Assembly: GCF_000269985.1 (NCBI RefSeq)
Contig: NC_016109.1
Span: forward strand, 2,790,001-2,854,000
Direction: 5' to 3'
From: Kitasatospora setae KM-6054
GTDB lineage: Bacteria > Actinomycetota > Actinomycetes > Streptomycetales > Streptomycetaceae
DNA length: 64,000 nucleotides
How positions within the stretch are numbered: position 1 is the stretch's first letter; every line of letters starts with the position of its first letter. The position numbers and the translations under genes are program-made. Under the pieces are notes generated by a model, which worked only from the letters and a program-made list of their open reading frames with translations, was not told where the DNA came from and made no database searches. Positions 63,316 through 64,000 of the stretch are shown piece after piece.

Positions 63316-64000
63316 CTACCCCCAGCGCCCGGTGCGCCCGAGCAGCAGCGCGCCGGCCGCGACGCCCGCCGTGGAGGTGCGCAGCACGGACGGGCCGAGC
63401 CGGTACGGGGCGGCGCCGGCCTCCGCGAAGGCGGCGATCTCGTCCGGGGAGACGCCGCCCTCGGGCCCGACCACCAGGACGATCTCGCCGGCCGCCGGGA
63501 GGTCCGCGCCGGCCAGCGGCAGCGCGCCCTCCTCGTGCAGGACGGCGGCGAAGTCCGCGGCGGCGAGCAGCGGCAGCAGCTGCCGGGTGGTGAGGGCGTC
63601 GCCGACCTCGGGGAAGCGCAGCCGCCTGGCCTGCTTGCCGGCCTCGCGCGCGGTGGCCCGCCACTTGGCGAGCGCCTTGGCGCCGCGCTCGCCCTTCCAC
63701 TGGGTGATGCAGCGGGAGGCGGCCCAGGGCACGATCGCGTCGACGCCGGCCTCGGTCATGGTCTCGACGGCGAGTTCGCCGCGGTCGCCCTTGGGCAGCG
63801 CCTGGACGACGGTGATCCGGGGCGCGGGGGCGGGTTCCTCGCGGACGGCGGCGACCAGCACGTCGAGGGCGTCCTTGCCGTGCAGCGCGCTGACGGTGCC
63901 GTCGGCGCCGCGGCCGCGGCCGTCGGCGAGGGTGAGCGCCTCGCCGGGCTGGAGGCGCTTGACGGCGGCGGCGTGCCGGCCCTCGGCGCCGTCGAGGCGG
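63316..64000 (-). CDS. rsmE: 16S rRNA m3U1498 methyltransferase, C-terminal part
   Basis: Stop TAG at 63316-63318; the 5' end lies beyond the right edge, leaving about 227 residues. The SPOUT methyltransferase domain is clear: RITVVQALPKGDRGELAVETMTEAGVDAIVPWAASRCITQW, EIVLVVGPEGGVSPDEIAAF (SAM knot) and the C-terminal LGPSVLRTSTAGVAAGALLLGRTGRWG. RsmE methylates U1498 in 16S rRNA. Within the same RNA-maturation region as era, ybeY and rnz. Confidence 0.95.
   Translation of the reverse strand, partial: RLDGAEGRHAAAVKRLQPGEALTLADGRGRGADGTVSALHGKDALDVLVAAVREEPAPAPRITVVQALPKGDRGELAVETMTEAGVDAIVPWAASRCITQWKGERGAKALAKWRATAREAGKQARRLRFPEVGDALTTRQLLPLLAAADFAAVLHEEGALPLAGADLPAAGEIVLVVGPEGGVSPDEIAAFAEAGAAPYRLGPSVLRTSTAGVAAGALLLGRTGRWG

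Overview
The window is chromosomal DNA from a high-G+C actinomycete, almost certainly a member of the Streptomycetaceae (Streptomyces or Kitasatospora). Nearly every third codon position is G or C, many genes start with GTG and overlap their neighbour by 4 nt (ATGA/GTGA), and the gene content and order (hrdA-type sigma factor, dnaG, dgt, nirBD, ppdK, dus, glyS, znuACB-zur, uppS, recO, terB-like, leuA, era, corC-like, ybeY, phoH, HIT, tricorn, rsmE) resemble the SCO2465-SCO2550 arm of S. coelicolor as I remember it. No rRNA, CRISPR array or prophage is visible.

Layout. 1-4.3 kb: end of a trypsin-like protease, two tandem tRNA-Asn genes, a small YtxH-like protein, an FGGY sugar kinase and glutamate decarboxylase. 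4.3-5.3 kb: an apparently complete IS982-family insertion sequence whose right end abuts the stop codon of the next gene. 5.3-10 kb: an HrdA-type sigma factor, DNA primase and a dGTPase-like protein, all on the minus strand. 10-13 kb: an ArsR-type regulator with a triple palindromic operator, its coupled MFS exporter, and a sirohydrochlorin chelatase. 13.2-16.3 kb: a large HTH/Sel1-TPR repeat protein that reads in two frames. 16.5-19.7 kb: nirBD nitrite reductase with a likely GlnR box. 19.8-25 kb: GDSL lipoprotein, PAC2-family protein, GNAT acetyltransferase, a MarR-like regulator with a membrane partner and operator, and an RNase Sa-type ribonuclease. 25-30 kb: pyruvate phosphate dikinase and a dihydrouridine synthase. 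29.8-34.2 kb: a two-component system with a coupled DUF4097-like protein, a 42-bp perfect inverted repeat, and two unknown proteins. 34.6-39 kb: a NADAR protein, a coiled-coil/helical-repeat protein and glycyl-tRNA synthetase. 39-42.4 kb: zinc uptake operon znuA-znuC-znuB-zur with two Zur boxes. 42.6-49.7 kb: uppS, recO, a TerB-like protein, leuA with a leucine-rich leader peptide and attenuator, an orphan emfourin-type protease inhibitor, an alpha/beta hydrolase and era. 49.8-57 kb: small membrane proteins, a degenerate cytidine deaminase, an aldo/keto reductase, CorC/HlyC-like protein, YbeY, PhoH, RNase Z and a HIT protein. 57-60 kb: a four-gene cassette with a WXG100-like protein and a 518-residue WXG/papain-like-peptidase protein. 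60-64 kb: a tricorn protease and RsmE (cut by the right edge).

How parts fit together. nirBD and the sirohydrochlorin chelatase are a plausible siroheme/nitrite assimilation group. The znu genes, Zur and the two boxes form a zinc-repressed uptake circuit. ybeY-phoH-rnz-rsmE-era-dusB are RNA and ribosome maturation functions typical of a conserved core region. The least explained unit is the WXG/papain-like peptidase cassette at 57.0-59.9 kb, which I regard as the best candidate for an undescribed type VII-secreted effector system.
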